Part shown: one piece after another, positions 51,042 through 60,608 of the stretch
Layout: each line of letters opens with the position of its first letter
How positions within the stretch are numbered: position 1 is the first letter of the stretch
Assembly (NCBI GenBank): GCA_018376135.1
Contig: JAHABX010000010.1
Span: forward strand, 1-64,000
Source: Clostridiales bacterium
GTDB lineage: Bacteria > Bacillota > Clostridia > Lachnospirales > Lachnospiraceae
DNA: 64,000 nt
Direction of reading: 5' to 3'
Made by a program: the position numbers and the translations under genes
Notes under the pieces: model-generated
Seen by the model: only the letters and a program-made list of their open reading frames with translations
What the model was told of the DNA's origin: nothing
Databases searched by the model: none

Positions 51042-51488
51042 ATGAAATATGCAGTCAAACTGTATCGGCTGTTTAAGCCGGTGTACATCTATACATCTTA
51101 TCTGTTCACATCACTGACCATCCTCTGCCTGGCAGCCAATGAGCTGTCCGGACGGAATTTTCCGGTGACTGCAGGGCTTCTGTGGGGATTATTTGCCTTT
51201 TCTCTGGGAAGCATAGGATTGCAGAAACTATTTCTGGAGCTGAAATTTAAAGGCAGACCGCCCTATCCGGTGTGTCTGATCCTGTACATCTGCTCCGCGG
51301 CGCTGTGGGGATTTGTCTGCCTGAATCTGTTTTACGGCACAAATGGAAACCGAACCGCAGAAGCTGCACTCATTCCGGTCATCCTGCCCGGCGTTTTCTG
51401 CTGTGCCGCCCTGGAGATATTCAACCGCTACCGGGCTCATATGTACAATACACTGCTTGCTCAGTATAAAAGAAGGAAACGGTCATGA
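51042..51488 (+). CDS. DUF3021 membrane protein
   Basis: A 148-residue protein with four hydrophobic helices, RBS AGGAGGG and 13 bp after the lytTR gene. Size, topology and position match DUF3021 partners of LytTR regulators. It probably senses a membrane signal and holds LytTR in check. It overlaps the ABC gene by 4 bp (ATGA). Confidence 0.85.
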   Translation: MKYAVKLYRLFKPVYIYTSYLFTSLTILCLAANELSGRNFPVTAGLLWGLFAFSLGSIGLQKLFLELKFKGRPPYPVCLILYICSAALWGFVCLNLFYGTNGNRTAEAALIPVILPGVFCCAALEIFNRYRAHMYNTLLAQYKRRKRS

Positions 51489-53206
51489 TCCATAAAATCA
51501 GAGTCATCTTTACACGAAAACAGAAAATAAAGTTCATCATCCTTTTTGGAATTCTGTTCACAGGCTCCTTGCTGGAATTTATGGGAGTATCGCTGATTCT
51601 TCCATTTGTGCAGCTTGTAATGGACAGCGAGGGAGAGTACAGCGGAATCACAGGCTGGCTTGGAGAAACGCTCCACATGGATACTTCCAGAGAGCTTCTG
51701 TTTTTCATGGGACTTTTACTGGCAGCGGTCTATGTGGTGAAGAATGTTTACCTGCTGTTTATGAAATATGTACAGCTTCGCTTTATTTTCAATAATCGAC
51801 TGGAGCTGTCCGGACGGCTGATGCAAAGCTATATGAAGAAGCCCTATACTTTTCATCTGGAGAAAAATTCTTCGGAGATCCTGCGCAGTGTGACTTCGGA
51901 TGTGAACAGCCTGTACGATCTGATCATGGATGGGATCGATCTGACCTCCAATCTTTTGATCATCAGTATGCTGGCAGTATTTTTGATCTATACAGACCCG
52001 GTGATCACCGTGATCGTGGTTCTTTTGCTGGGCATCTGCTCCGTCATTTATTTTCTGCTCATGCGCAGAAGGACGGTAAGCTACGGACGGCAGAATCAGA
52101 TCTACAACAGCAGGATGATCCAGGCGGTGAACCAGGCGCTGGGCGGGATCAAGGAGATCAAAATACTGGCCCGGGAGGATTATTTTGTCAAAGCCTATGA
52201 GGAAAACGGAAGATTCTACGCTTCCAGTCTGAAGCGAAGCCAGCTTTTTCAGTATATGCCCAAATGTCTCATAGAGACGGTCTGCGTCTGCGGTGTACTT
52301 GGGGCATTGCTGCTCAAACTCTATACAGGCGCAGAGATCAGGGAGCTGGTACCCCAGCTTTCCGTGTTTGCAGTGGCAGCTTTCCGGCTTCTGCCCTCTG
52401 TGAACCAGACCAATCAGCTGATAAGCCGGATCCTGTTTCTGCGGCCTTCCATTGACCGGATCTATGAGGATCTTCAGGAAGCGGGATATAAGAAAGGAGA
52501 GAAGCCCTCCGGGGAGGATTTTGCCCGGCTGCCTCAGGCCAAGACCATCCGGCTGGAACATGTTTCTTTCCGGTATCCGGGAACGGACCGGGATATTTTA
52601 AAGGATGTGTCGGCAGAGCTTCCGCTGAAAGCATCCATAGGCTTCGTGGGCAGTTCCGGCTCCGGCAAGACCACATTCATCGACATACTGCTGGGTCTTC
52701 TGTGTCCGGACAGCGGAAGAGTCTGTTACGGAGAGGAAAATATCCGGGATTACCCCAAAAGCTGGGGACGCAAGCTGGGATATATTCCGCAGAATATCTA
52801 TCTGGCGGACGACACCATCCGCCGCAACATTGCCTTTGGAATTCCCGATTCCCGGATCGAGGATGAGAAGGTGTGGAAGGCTCTTGAAAATGCTCAGCTT
52901 TCAGATTTTGTAAAAGATCTGGAAACAGGTCTGGATACGAGGATCGGAGAATCCGGGGTCCGCCTGTCCGGAGGACAGAGGCAGCGCATCGGCATTGCCC
53001 GGGCTCTCTATCAGGAACCGGAAATTCTGGTGTTGGACGAAGCCACCTCCGCACTGGACACTGCCACAGAACAGGCGGTCATGGAGGCAGTGGAGCATTT
53101 CCGGGGAAAATGTACGCTGCTGATGATCGCGCACCGCACCAGTACGCTGAAAGGCTGCGATCAGATCTATCGGATAGAAGACGGAAAGCTGGTTCTGCAA
53201 AAATAA
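51485..53206 (+). CDS. ABC exporter with fused membrane and ATPase domains
   Basis: A 573-residue half-transporter: six helices (about 20-330), then an ATPase with Walker A GSSGSGKTTFID, signature LSGGQRQRIGIARAL, Walker B ILVLDEATSALD and the His switch IAHRTST. The overall look is of PglK/MsbA-type flippases for lipid-linked glycans or peptides. It is the third gene of the LytTR-DUF3021 operon. It ends 8 bp from the convergent sugar-binding gene. Substrate unknown. Confidence 0.88.
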   Translation: MIHKIRVIFTRKQKIKFIILFGILFTGSLLEFMGVSLILPFVQLVMDSEGEYSGITGWLGETLHMDTSRELLFFMGLLLAAVYVVKNVYLLFMKYVQLRFIFNNRLELSGRLMQSYMKKPYTFHLEKNSSEILRSVTSDVNSLYDLIMDGIDLTSNLLIISMLAVFLIYTDPVITVIVVLLLGICSVIYFLLMRRRTVSYGRQNQIYNSRMIQAVNQALGGIKEIKILAREDYFVKAYEENGRFYASSLKRSQLFQYMPKCLIETVCVCGVLGALLLKLYTGAEIRELVPQLSVFAVAAFRLLPSVNQTNQLISRILFLRPSIDRIYEDLQEAGYKKGEKPSGEDFARLPQAKTIRLEHVSFRYPGTDRDILKDVSAELPLKASIGFVGSSGSGKTTFIDILLGLLCPDSGRVCYGEENIRDYPKSWGRKLGYIPQNIYLADDTIRRNIAFGIPDSRIEDEKVWKALENAQLSDFVKDLETGLDTRIGESGVRLSGGQRQRIGIARALYQEPEILVLDEATSALDTATEQAVMEAVEHFRGKCTLLMIAHRTSTLKGCDQIYRIEDGKLVLQK

Positions 53207-53214
53207 ATCCCGCT

Positions 53215-54288
53215 CTACTTCCTCACATTCAGGTAAATATCATTTTCCTCATGATATTTACCGGTAATGACCTCATCCATATTTTCCCTGGTCACCATGA
53301 TCGGTTCCAGACATTCATAGGGCACCTGACAGGTTCCGTCATCCATGGTAGTCTCTATCTCCCGGATTCCGGACCGCTCTCCTCCGGCAAGCTCTACGGT
53401 CAGCTCCGCCGCCCGTCTTGCCAGCTTCTCCACCGGCTTATAGACGGTCATGCACTGGGTTCCCTCCACAATACGCTGACAGGCATCCAGATCCGCATCC
53501 TGTCCGACCACACAGACGCTTCCGGCAAGCCGCCGCTCTGCCAGGGCACGGATCGCCTGCCCGGCAATACTGTCATTGCCGCACATGATCCCATCCGGCG
53601 CCGGTTCTGCACCCAGATAGCTGCTGGTCACTGCAAACCCCGTCTCTGGAAGCCAGCCTTCCGCATGCTCTGTCATGGCAGTCTCCATATCGGTCCCTTC
53701 CAGCCCCTTCTGAAATCCTTCCATAATCTGCGGTACATTGTAATCTGCAACCGGTCCGCATATCTGAAGCAATGTCCCTTTTCCATTTAGATGCTCCTTC
53801 ATATGCTCCGCCATCAGACGACCCACTTCCTCATTATCAAAGGAAATATACAGATCCACACCCGCATTCAGGATCAGCCGGTCATAGGCAACCACCGGGA
53901 TACCGGCTCTCTGCGCACGGTCCACAGCCTCCAGAAATCCGGTCTGATCCTCATCGCTCGCCACCATGACCACCACGATCACATCTACCTTTTTCTGGAT
54001 AAAATAGTCGATCTGCTCGATCTGTTCCTGCAGATCTCCGTTGGCATTCTGCACATTGACCTCCGCTCCCAGCTCCTGTGCTGCCGAGACAAACACATCC
54101 CGGTCCCGCTGCCAGCGTTCAATCAAAAATGAATCAAAGGTAAATCCGATCCGGATCCCGCTGTCCCCCTCCTCTTTCACCGATTCCTGCGATACGGTTC
54201 TGCTTCCGCACCCGGTCTGAAGACCTGACGCCAGCAGCACAGACAGAAGTATATACAGCCATCTTTTCATTCTCTTACTCTCTCTCAT
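53215..54288 (-). CDS. Sugar-binding lipoprotein (XylF-like), last gene of the yesMN operon
   Basis: A 357-residue lipoprotein (lipobox LQTGCGS). IRIGFTFDSFLIERWQRDRDVFV, PVVAYDRLILNAGVDLYISFDNEEVG and GIMCGNDSIAGQAIRAL show a XylF-like fold. The ATG at 54288 overlaps the yesN stop (ATGA); a second ATG lies at 54270. It lacks the E/A/P linker of the xylF at 49151. No permease accompanies it, so it either feeds the XylGH transporter or acts in sensing. Confidence 0.85.
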   Translation of the reverse strand: MRESKRMKRWLYILLSVLLASGLQTGCGSRTVSQESVKEEGDSGIRIGFTFDSFLIERWQRDRDVFVSAAQELGAEVNVQNANGDLQEQIEQIDYFIQKKVDVIVVVMVASDEDQTGFLEAVDRAQRAGIPVVAYDRLILNAGVDLYISFDNEEVGRLMAEHMKEHLNGKGTLLQICGPVADYNVPQIMEGFQKGLEGTDMETAMTEHAEGWLPETGFAVTSSYLGAEPAPDGIMCGNDSIAGQAIRALAERRLAGSVCVVGQDADLDACQRIVEGTQCMTVYKPVEKLARRAAELTVELAGGERSGIREIETTMDDGTCQVPYECLEPIMVTRENMDEVITGKYHEENDIYLNVRK

Positions 54289-55886
54289 TTTCCTGAAGTC
54301 CCTCCCCGGTATTCCGTCGGCGTCACTCCCGTATTCTTCTTGAAAATACGGCTGAAATAATTGGGATCCCCGTACCCCACCTCTGCACAGATCTCCTTCA
54401 TACTGTATTCTTCATTTTTCAGGAGCTTTTTGGCATGCTCGATCCTAAGACCGGTCATATATTCCACAAAGTTGCTTCCGGTCTCCTCCTTGAAGAGCTT
54501 GCTGAAATAATAAGGGCTCAGATCAAGCTGACGGGACACCTCGTCCAGGGAAAGATCTCTCTTAAAATTCTCATCAATATACTCCTGTGCTCTGACAATA
54601 AGCCTGTTCTCATGCTCTTCCTTCTTCGTATTCATGTTGCTGCAGGCTTCCCCGAACTTGTCTACAAACCATTGTTTCAGATCACTGTTGCGCTTCGCAT
54701 GCATAACCCTCGGAAGATAATCCTCTCTTTCCTCAAAATGATAGGTCATGCCGCCGTTCATATAGACCACATGCTCCGCCCATAATACAAATTCCAGTAT
54801 CTTCAGCCGCACGCTCATGTTTTCCTCATCATAGCTTGCCAGCATCCAGTCACAGTATTTTCCTGCGATCCGTTCGCATTCCTCCCGTTTTCCACTTTCC
54901 AGGCTGTCAAACAGTTCTTTTTCCACATCAATGGGGTATTCTTCGTCATAACGGCACTGAATGGGAAGATCATCCACATGGGCAACGCTTCCCGTGGAAT
55001 TCACCAGCGCCTTCAGCGCTTCCTCGTAGGAATCCATACTCTCATTCAGCTTCCTGACCGATCCGATCCCGATGCGGAAGGAAATGTCCGTCATACGCCT
55101 CAGCTTCCGTGTCAGCTCCCGGCAGGTATCAATCATCTCAATACGCTCTTCATACCCGATCTTCATTCTGTCCATAGGAAGAAAAACCGGGATCTTATTG
55201 GATATGACAGACCCGACCACACAGTTCCAGCTCTCCTTGACCAGCTCCCGCACTCTGGCATAATTGGTCTGTACCCGGACGCTTGCCCCCACCGCATTGG
55301 TCATATAATTGCCATGCTGATCGTCACCCATGACCAGTGCCAGCATACATCCGCAGTCTGCCTCCAGACCCAGAAGCTGCTTGTAATTCTCCACATCCTC
55401 ATTAAAATACTCCCGGAACATAATGGAATAGATAAATCCATTTTCAATGATCGGAGTCACCGTCTCCATCTTCTCCCTGATCTTCAGATCATCACTGCGC
55501 TTCTTTCTTCTGGTATCCACCGCCTTTATGGCCTTTTCCAGAACACTGATGATGGTGCGTGCACTGAAGGGCTTGTTCATATATTCCAGAACTCCCAGTG
55601 CCACTGCCTCCTTCGCATAATCGAACTTATCATAGGCGGACAGCACAATAAACTCCACGGACGGATTGCTCTTCTGGATCTCACGGATCGCGTCGATCCC
55701 GTTGATCCCCGGCATCTGAATATCCATAAAAGCAATATCCGGCCGAAAGCTTTCCGCAAGCTCGATCACATCCCGTCCGGTCTTCGCCGTTTCGATCTGA
55801 CATTCGTCCGGAAAATTTTTATTTATGATCATCTTCAGAGAATCCAGCACGATCCCTTCGTCATCTGCCAGCATTATTCGATACAT
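54285..55886 (-). CDS. yesN: YesN-type response regulator with AraC DNA-binding domain
   Basis: A 533-residue protein. The receiver domain (1-120) has MLADDEG, the phospho-Asp in IAFMDIQMPG (Asp56) and the Lys in EYMNKPFSA. A middle region follows, and two AraC helix-turn-helix motifs close it (LSLDEVSRQLDLSPYYFSKLFKEETG and MKEICAEVGYGDPNYFSRIFKK, each within the last 100 residues). It overlaps yesM by 13 bp. It likely activates the xylFGH promoter at 50.4 kb in response to sugar. Confidence 0.93.
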   Translation of the reverse strand: MYRIMLADDEGIVLDSLKMIINKNFPDECQIETAKTGRDVIELAESFRPDIAFMDIQMPGINGIDAIREIQKSNPSVEFIVLSAYDKFDYAKEAVALGVLEYMNKPFSARTIISVLEKAIKAVDTRRKKRSDDLKIREKMETVTPIIENGFIYSIMFREYFNEDVENYKQLLGLEADCGCMLALVMGDDQHGNYMTNAVGASVRVQTNYARVRELVKESWNCVVGSVISNKIPVFLPMDRMKIGYEERIEMIDTCRELTRKLRRMTDISFRIGIGSVRKLNESMDSYEEALKALVNSTGSVAHVDDLPIQCRYDEEYPIDVEKELFDSLESGKREECERIAGKYCDWMLASYDEENMSVRLKILEFVLWAEHVVYMNGGMTYHFEEREDYLPRVMHAKRNSDLKQWFVDKFGEACSNMNTKKEEHENRLIVRAQEYIDENFKRDLSLDEVSRQLDLSPYYFSKLFKEETGSNFVEYMTGLRIEHAKKLLKNEEYSMKEICAEVGYGDPNYFSRIFKKNTGVTPTEYRGGTSGK

Positions 55887-57391
55887 GATATTTCCCCCTG
55901 TTTTCCCGGAATTGTGATCAACACTTCCGTTCCCATATTTCTGCCTTCACTGAAGATCTCCAGCTCTGCCTGCTCATGAAAATACAGCTTCAGCCGTTCC
56001 ATCACATTCTTCATTCCCACTCCGTTGGAATTGTTCTTCAGATCTACTTCTCTTGCCTCTCCTGCCAGGACCTGCTCGATCCGCTCCTTTTCCATACCGG
56101 CTCCGTTATCCCAGATACTGATGCAGATCTTGTCATCCCTGGCATACACAGACAGCTCGATCCTTCCCTCCCAGTCGATATGCCGGATCCCGTAATTCAC
56201 AGCGTTCTCCACCAATGGCTGCAGGATCATACTGGGAACACGTACCTCCAGCAATGACTCATCTATTTCCTTTTCAAACAAAATTTCTCCGGAAAACCGC
56301 ACATTCAGAATATAGATATAGTTGTCTACCAGATGGATCTCCTCCCGCAGGGATGCGTCCTGATCATTCTTCCGCACATTGTAGCGGAAAAACTCTGCCA
56401 TATTTTCCAGAAACTGTCCTGTACGCTCCGCATCCTCCATCATGGCAAGCTGCGCTCCCGCATTCAGGGTATTGAACAGAAAATGAGGATTGATCTGTGC
56501 CTGCAGATATTTCAGCTGGGCATCCTTCAGGTGGCTCTGCATCATCAGATCCCGTTCCTTCAGCTGATTCTCCCGCTCCATGGTCAGGCGGAGCTGATCG
56601 ATATAATTACGGATACTTGCCACCATCTGGTTAAAGGCGCCTGTCACAATCCCCACCTCATCCATACTGCGGACCGGAATCTCTTCGATTTCAAAATTTC
56701 CCCGTCCCACCTCGTCTGCTGCTTCCGCAAGCTCCTGCAGGGGTCTGGTCACCATCCGGGTGCTCACAATGATCAGACTGATATTTCCCAGCAGCACCAG
56801 GATCAGCACTGCCACGCTGATTCCCTCCATATAACGCATGGAGCGCATCAGAAGCTGATAGTTCCGGGAATTATCCTTGAACTGCTCATTGTTCAGGCTG
56901 TAGATAAACGTGTGGATCTCCTCATACAAAACCCTGGCATCCTCATAGAGCTTTCCGTATTTTTCCACATTACGCCCTCTTTTTGCCTGTATGATCTCTG
57001 CCGACAGATTCAGATAGCTTTCCGACAGATAGTAGATATTCTTCTCGGTCAGAAATATCCCGTCATCTGTCACCCGAGTATGCAGCCCCTCCATCCGGTC
57101 ACGGTAATCCTGCTCGCTTCGGTAATACTCCTCCATGGCATCTGAGCTTTTGGTATTCAGATACTCCTCCATGCTCTCCTGTACCCGATCCAGCTCTCCT
57201 GCCAGCTCATTCAGTCTTACATTGCTCATGTAGACCTTTTCTACCCTGCCTGTCATCCGATTGATCACACCATACACAGACAGATTGACCGTAAGGATCA
57301 TTGCCGCTGTCAGCACGAAAACTGCTGTCAGCTTCTGCTGAAGGGTGAGATATTTCCACTTTTCCCATATCACTGCTTTCATATGGTGCAT
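55874..57391 (-). CDS. yesM: YesM/LytS-type sensor histidine kinase
   Basis: A 505-residue kinase from the ATG at 57391 (GGAGG 6 nt upstream; an ATG at 57409 overlaps the previous stop). Helix near 20-45, extracellular region of about 150 residues, second helix, HAMP (VTRPLQELAEAADEVGRG), phospho-His in INPHFLFNTLN, and ATP-binding ISIWDNGAGM and NNSNGVGMKNV. In related XylFII-LytS systems the kinase is triggered by a membrane-bound sugar-binding protein, which is encoded just upstream here. Confidence 0.93.
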   Translation of the reverse strand: MHHMKAVIWEKWKYLTLQQKLTAVFVLTAAMILTVNLSVYGVINRMTGRVEKVYMSNVRLNELAGELDRVQESMEEYLNTKSSDAMEEYYRSEQDYRDRMEGLHTRVTDDGIFLTEKNIYYLSESYLNLSAEIIQAKRGRNVEKYGKLYEDARVLYEEIHTFIYSLNNEQFKDNSRNYQLLMRSMRYMEGISVAVLILVLLGNISLIIVSTRMVTRPLQELAEAADEVGRGNFEIEEIPVRSMDEVGIVTGAFNQMVASIRNYIDQLRLTMERENQLKERDLMMQSHLKDAQLKYLQAQINPHFLFNTLNAGAQLAMMEDAERTGQFLENMAEFFRYNVRKNDQDASLREEIHLVDNYIYILNVRFSGEILFEKEIDESLLEVRVPSMILQPLVENAVNYGIRHIDWEGRIELSVYARDDKICISIWDNGAGMEKERIEQVLAGEAREVDLKNNSNGVGMKNVMERLKLYFHEQAELEIFSEGRNMGTEVLITIPGKQGEISCIE

Positions 57392-57405
57392 ATCCTTCCT
57401 CCTGC

Positions 57406-58377
57406 TCATTCTTCGGTCATTTTCGCTGCATCCTCCGTGGTCAGCAGATGGGTATCCACCGCCATATAACCATTGGTATGCCCGGTCTCCACATATTCAT
57501 CCAGCGCCTGGATGCAGAATCTTCCCATCTGCTCTTTATCCAGAGAAATTGTAGAATAAATAATACTTTTCGCAACTGCATCCAGGATAATATTTGAATC
57601 ATCATAGCCAATGATCTGTACTTCCCCGACTTTATTGTAGTCAACAGCTGCCTGACAGGCACAGCGGGTATGGACTTCATTCAGACAGACCAGAATGTCC
57701 GGCAGATTTTCCGAATCCAGAAAAATGTCACGGATGGATTCCTCTGCGCTGAAATTTCTCATGTTTTCCACCACTGCCGTCTCCACCGACACCCGGTGAT
57801 CCGTCCCCAGCTCCTTCTCCAGCGTCTCCCGGATTCCCAGCAGGATCAGATTCTGACTGGTATTCACCAGATTCTCATCTGCCAGGAACATGACTCTTCT
57901 GGTCTCCTCCGTCACCAGCTCCAGGATCTGTCTGCCGTATTCCTGACCCACATTATAGCTGTTGATGCTTACAAAACACTGCCTTTTACTGCCTGTACTG
58001 TCCCTTAAAACCGTCACCACCGGAATGCCTCTGTCCACGGCTTCATTGATCAGCTCTGCAGTCTCCTCTTCTTCATCCCCGCTCACAATAATACCGTCCA
58101 CAGATGCCTGAATCGCCAGATTCAAAAGTACATTGCGTTCATACTTCACTGCAAGATTGCTGCCAAAGCGTTCCAGATAAGCATCTCTTGACTCTGCCTC
58201 CTTCAGTGCACTTTCATACACCGGATCCCAGGAATCACTGTCCTCGGTGATCATCACATAATGCTTGCTGTAGGACTTATAACCGCTGTCCTCACTGCCC
58301 CTGCTCCACAGGAAAAACGCTCCAAGAACAGCCGCCAGCAGAAAAACCAATATCATTCCTGCTTTTTTGCCTTTCAT
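57406..58377 (-). CDS. Membrane-anchored sugar-binding sensor protein (XylFII-like)
   Basis: A 323-residue protein: an uncleaved N-terminal helix (MKGKKAGMILVFLLAAVLG, no lipobox Cys) and a type-I binding fold (VDGIIVSGDEEEETAELI, GIPVVTVLRDS, ILVCLNEVHTRCACQAAVD, IIGYDDSN). It is the first gene of the operon with YesM and YesN and overlaps yesM's possible first ATG. A tethered binding protein without transporter, beside a LytS/YesM kinase, is the XylFII layout known for xylose sensing in clostridia. The ligand here is not proven. Confidence 0.82.
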   Translation of the reverse strand: MKGKKAGMILVFLLAAVLGAFFLWSRGSEDSGYKSYSKHYVMITEDSDSWDPVYESALKEAESRDAYLERFGSNLAVKYERNVLLNLAIQASVDGIIVSGDEEEETAELINEAVDRGIPVVTVLRDSTGSKRQCFVSINSYNVGQEYGRQILELVTEETRRVMFLADENLVNTSQNLILLGIRETLEKELGTDHRVSVETAVVENMRNFSAEESIRDIFLDSENLPDILVCLNEVHTRCACQAAVDYNKVGEVQIIGYDDSNIILDAVAKSIIYSTISLDKEQMGRFCIQALDEYVETGHTNGYMAVDTHLLTTEDAAKMTEE

Positions 58378-58395
58378 AGATCCTCCATATGCATA

Positions 58396-58425
58396 AGTAC
58401 ACCTGCGGCATGCCGCAGGTGTACT
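58396..58425. terminator. Perfect 30-bp palindrome between the fucI and sensor operons
   Basis: A 15-bp arm beginning AGTACACCTG is mirrored without mismatch over 58396-58425. There is a loose T-rich tract on the plus side only. It lies just after the isomerase operon and 19 bp before the sensor gene start. It may be a terminator for the isomerase operon or an operator for the sensor operon. Confidence 0.6.
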
Positions 58426-58466
58426 CCCTTATATCTTTTCTGCCAATTCAGCACTGAATTATTGAC

Positions 58467-59951
58467 TTATGCAAATGGATTTTCAGTCGGATAACGGACA
58501 CCTGCCGGCTGGTTGTATCCGATCTCGCTTACATCCACACCGATGTACTTAAATACTTCATACAGAGCTTTTCCGTAATGTCCGAACGCAACTGCTCCGT
58601 GATGGGGATAATTGCCCTCGATCAGCACATGACGGTAGAATCTCTTCATCTCCGGGATCGCGAAGATGCCGATGGCGCCGAAGGAACGGGTCGCTACCGG
58701 AAGCACCTCACCGTTTGCCACATAAGCGCGCAGCTTGCAGTCTGCAGTGCTCTGCAGGCGGAAGAAGGTGATGTCGCCAGGCGCGATGTCTCCCTCCAGG
58801 GTTCCCTGGGTAACCTCTTCCGGAAGGCTTCTTGCCATGATGAGCTGATATTTCATCTGGCAGAAGGACAGCTTCTTCGTATTGGTATTTCCACAGTGGA
58901 AGCCCATGAAGATATCCGTATCTGTATAGTTGAATTTGCCCTTGATATCCTCCTCATAGATATCATGGGGAACGGTGTTGTTGATATCCAGAAGCGTTAC
59001 TACATCATCGCTGACACAGGTTCCAATGTACTCGCTCAATGCGCCGTAGATATCCACCTCGCAGGATACCGGGATTCCTCTTCCGGTCAGACGGCTGTTC
59101 ACGTAGCAGGGAACGAATCCGAACTGAGTCTGGAACGCCGGCCAGCATTTTCCTGCGATTGCCACATGCTTTCTGTAGCCCTTATGTGCCTCGATCCAGT
59201 CAAGCAGGGTCAGCTCATACTGCGCCAGCTTCGGAAGGATCTCCGGCTTCCTGTTGCCCTCACCCAGCTCTGCTTCCATATCTGCAACCACTTCCGGGAT
59301 TCTCGGGTCATTGTCATGGGCTTTAAATGCCTCGAACAGATCCAGCTCGGAGTTTTCTTCAATCTCCACGCCCAGATTGTAGAGCTGCTTGATCGGCGCG
59401 TTGCATGCAAGGAAGTTCAGCGGACGAGGTCCGAAGCTGATGATCTTCAGATCGGAAAGTCCGATGATCGCTCTTGCGATCGGAAGGAACTCATGGATCA
59501 TATCTGCACACTCCGGCGCGGTTCCGACCGGATACTCCGGAATATAAGCCCTGATATTGCGCAGCGCCAGATTGTAGCTTGCGTTGAGCATACCGCAGTA
59601 AGCATCGCCTCTGCCCTGGATCAGGTTGTCTCCGCTCTCCTCTGCAGCTGCCACGAACATCTTCGGTCCTTCAAAATGCTTTGCAAGCAGAGTCTCGGAG
59701 ATCTCAGGTCCGAAGTTTCCAAGGTATACAGCCAGTGCGTTACAGCCTGCTGCCTTTACATCCTCCAGCGCCTGTACCATATGGATCTCACTCTCTACAA
59801 TACATACAGGACACTCATAGATGTCCGCTGCGTCATATTTTGCCTGATACGCCTCTACCAGGGCTTTTCTTCTGTTCACGGATAAGGATTCCGGGAAACA
59901 GTCACGGCTTACTGCCACGATACCAATCTTTACTTTTGGAATATTGTTCAT
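58467..59951 (-). CDS. L-fucose/L-arabinose isomerase family protein
   Basis: A 494-residue protein. The N-terminal Rossmann-like part (KVKIGIVAVSRDCFPESL, NALAVYLGNFGPE) and central CWPAFQTQFGFVPCYVNSRL...CEVDIYGALSEYIG fit the isomerase superfamily, in which a Glu and Asp bind Mn2+. MGFHCGNTNT holds the conserved His. It probably interconverts an aldose and ketose whose product is phosphorylated by the kinase in the same operon. Family membership is clear, but the exact sugar is not. Confidence 0.82.
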   Translation of the reverse strand: MNNIPKVKIGIVAVSRDCFPESLSVNRRKALVEAYQAKYDAADIYECPVCIVESEIHMVQALEDVKAAGCNALAVYLGNFGPEISETLLAKHFEGPKMFVAAAEESGDNLIQGRGDAYCGMLNASYNLALRNIRAYIPEYPVGTAPECADMIHEFLPIARAIIGLSDLKIISFGPRPLNFLACNAPIKQLYNLGVEIEENSELDLFEAFKAHDNDPRIPEVVADMEAELGEGNRKPEILPKLAQYELTLLDWIEAHKGYRKHVAIAGKCWPAFQTQFGFVPCYVNSRLTGRGIPVSCEVDIYGALSEYIGTCVSDDVVTLLDINNTVPHDIYEEDIKGKFNYTDTDIFMGFHCGNTNTKKLSFCQMKYQLIMARSLPEEVTQGTLEGDIAPGDITFFRLQSTADCKLRAYVANGEVLPVATRSFGAIGIFAIPEMKRFYRHVLIEGNYPHHGAVAFGHYGKALYEVFKYIGVDVSEIGYNQPAGVRYPTENPFA

Positions 59952-59978
59952 ACTATTATCCTCCTGAGATATGTTTTA

Positions 59979-60596
59979 TTATTTTACGGAAATATTCTCT
60001 CCAATGAGACCAATGTGTGCGCCTTCCGGCAGTCCGCCCTCGGCATGTCCGATGAGCCATTTATTTTTCGCAGTGATCAGGGCATCCTCCCAGCCTTCGT
60101 GCCCTTCTTCCAGCGGAAGGTTGGTGTCCTTTGGAAGCACGATGGCAACCTGAAAACCACTCTCATGAACACTGCAGGGCGCATAGTGCAGGGTAGTCGC
60201 GTATACCTCCACAGCCGTTCCCGCAGGAAGCAAAAATGCCTCCACCAGAGAGGTGTCATAGGTAAAATCATCTGTGATATCCTGCTGGGAACCAACCAGA
60301 AGGATCGCATCTGTCGCTGCCACATTAATCTCTGAGGAACGATGATACTCCAGCGCATTCAGCAGATAGTTTTTACCATTGCAGTAGCCTATCTGGATGG
60401 GCAGCTCCCCGTAAGCCTTCGTCTGAAGCTCTGCAAAGACCGGAAGGGCTTCCAACTCCGCCACGGACGGCTCATAGACCACACCCTCCGGAAGAGGAGT
60501 CTTCTTCAGTGCTTCCACCAGTCCGGAAAAATCCATATTCTGTACGACTCTGCCGTATTTCCGGAATGCGGCATCCGTTACCTTCTTCATCTCCAT
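59979..60596 (-). CDS. DUF4867 family protein
   Basis: A 205-residue soluble protein placed between isomerase and kinase with gaps of 27 and 12 bp. GYCNGKNYLLNALEYHRSSEINVAATDAILL and VEAFLLPAGTAVEVYATTLHYAPC suggest a cupin-like beta-barrel with possible metal ligands (His, Glu, His). Constant company with such sugar genes points to a mutarotase or isomerase helper (inference). RBS is AGGAGG. Confidence 0.78.
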   Translation of the reverse strand: MEMKKVTDAAFRKYGRVVQNMDFSGLVEALKKTPLPEGVVYEPSVAELEALPVFAELQTKAYGELPIQIGYCNGKNYLLNALEYHRSSEINVAATDAILLVGSQQDITDDFTYDTSLVEAFLLPAGTAVEVYATTLHYAPCSVHESGFQVAIVLPKDTNLPLEEGHEGWEDALITAKNKWLIGHAEGGLPEGAHIGLIGENISVK

Positions 60597-60608
60597 GGTA
60601 CTGTCCTC

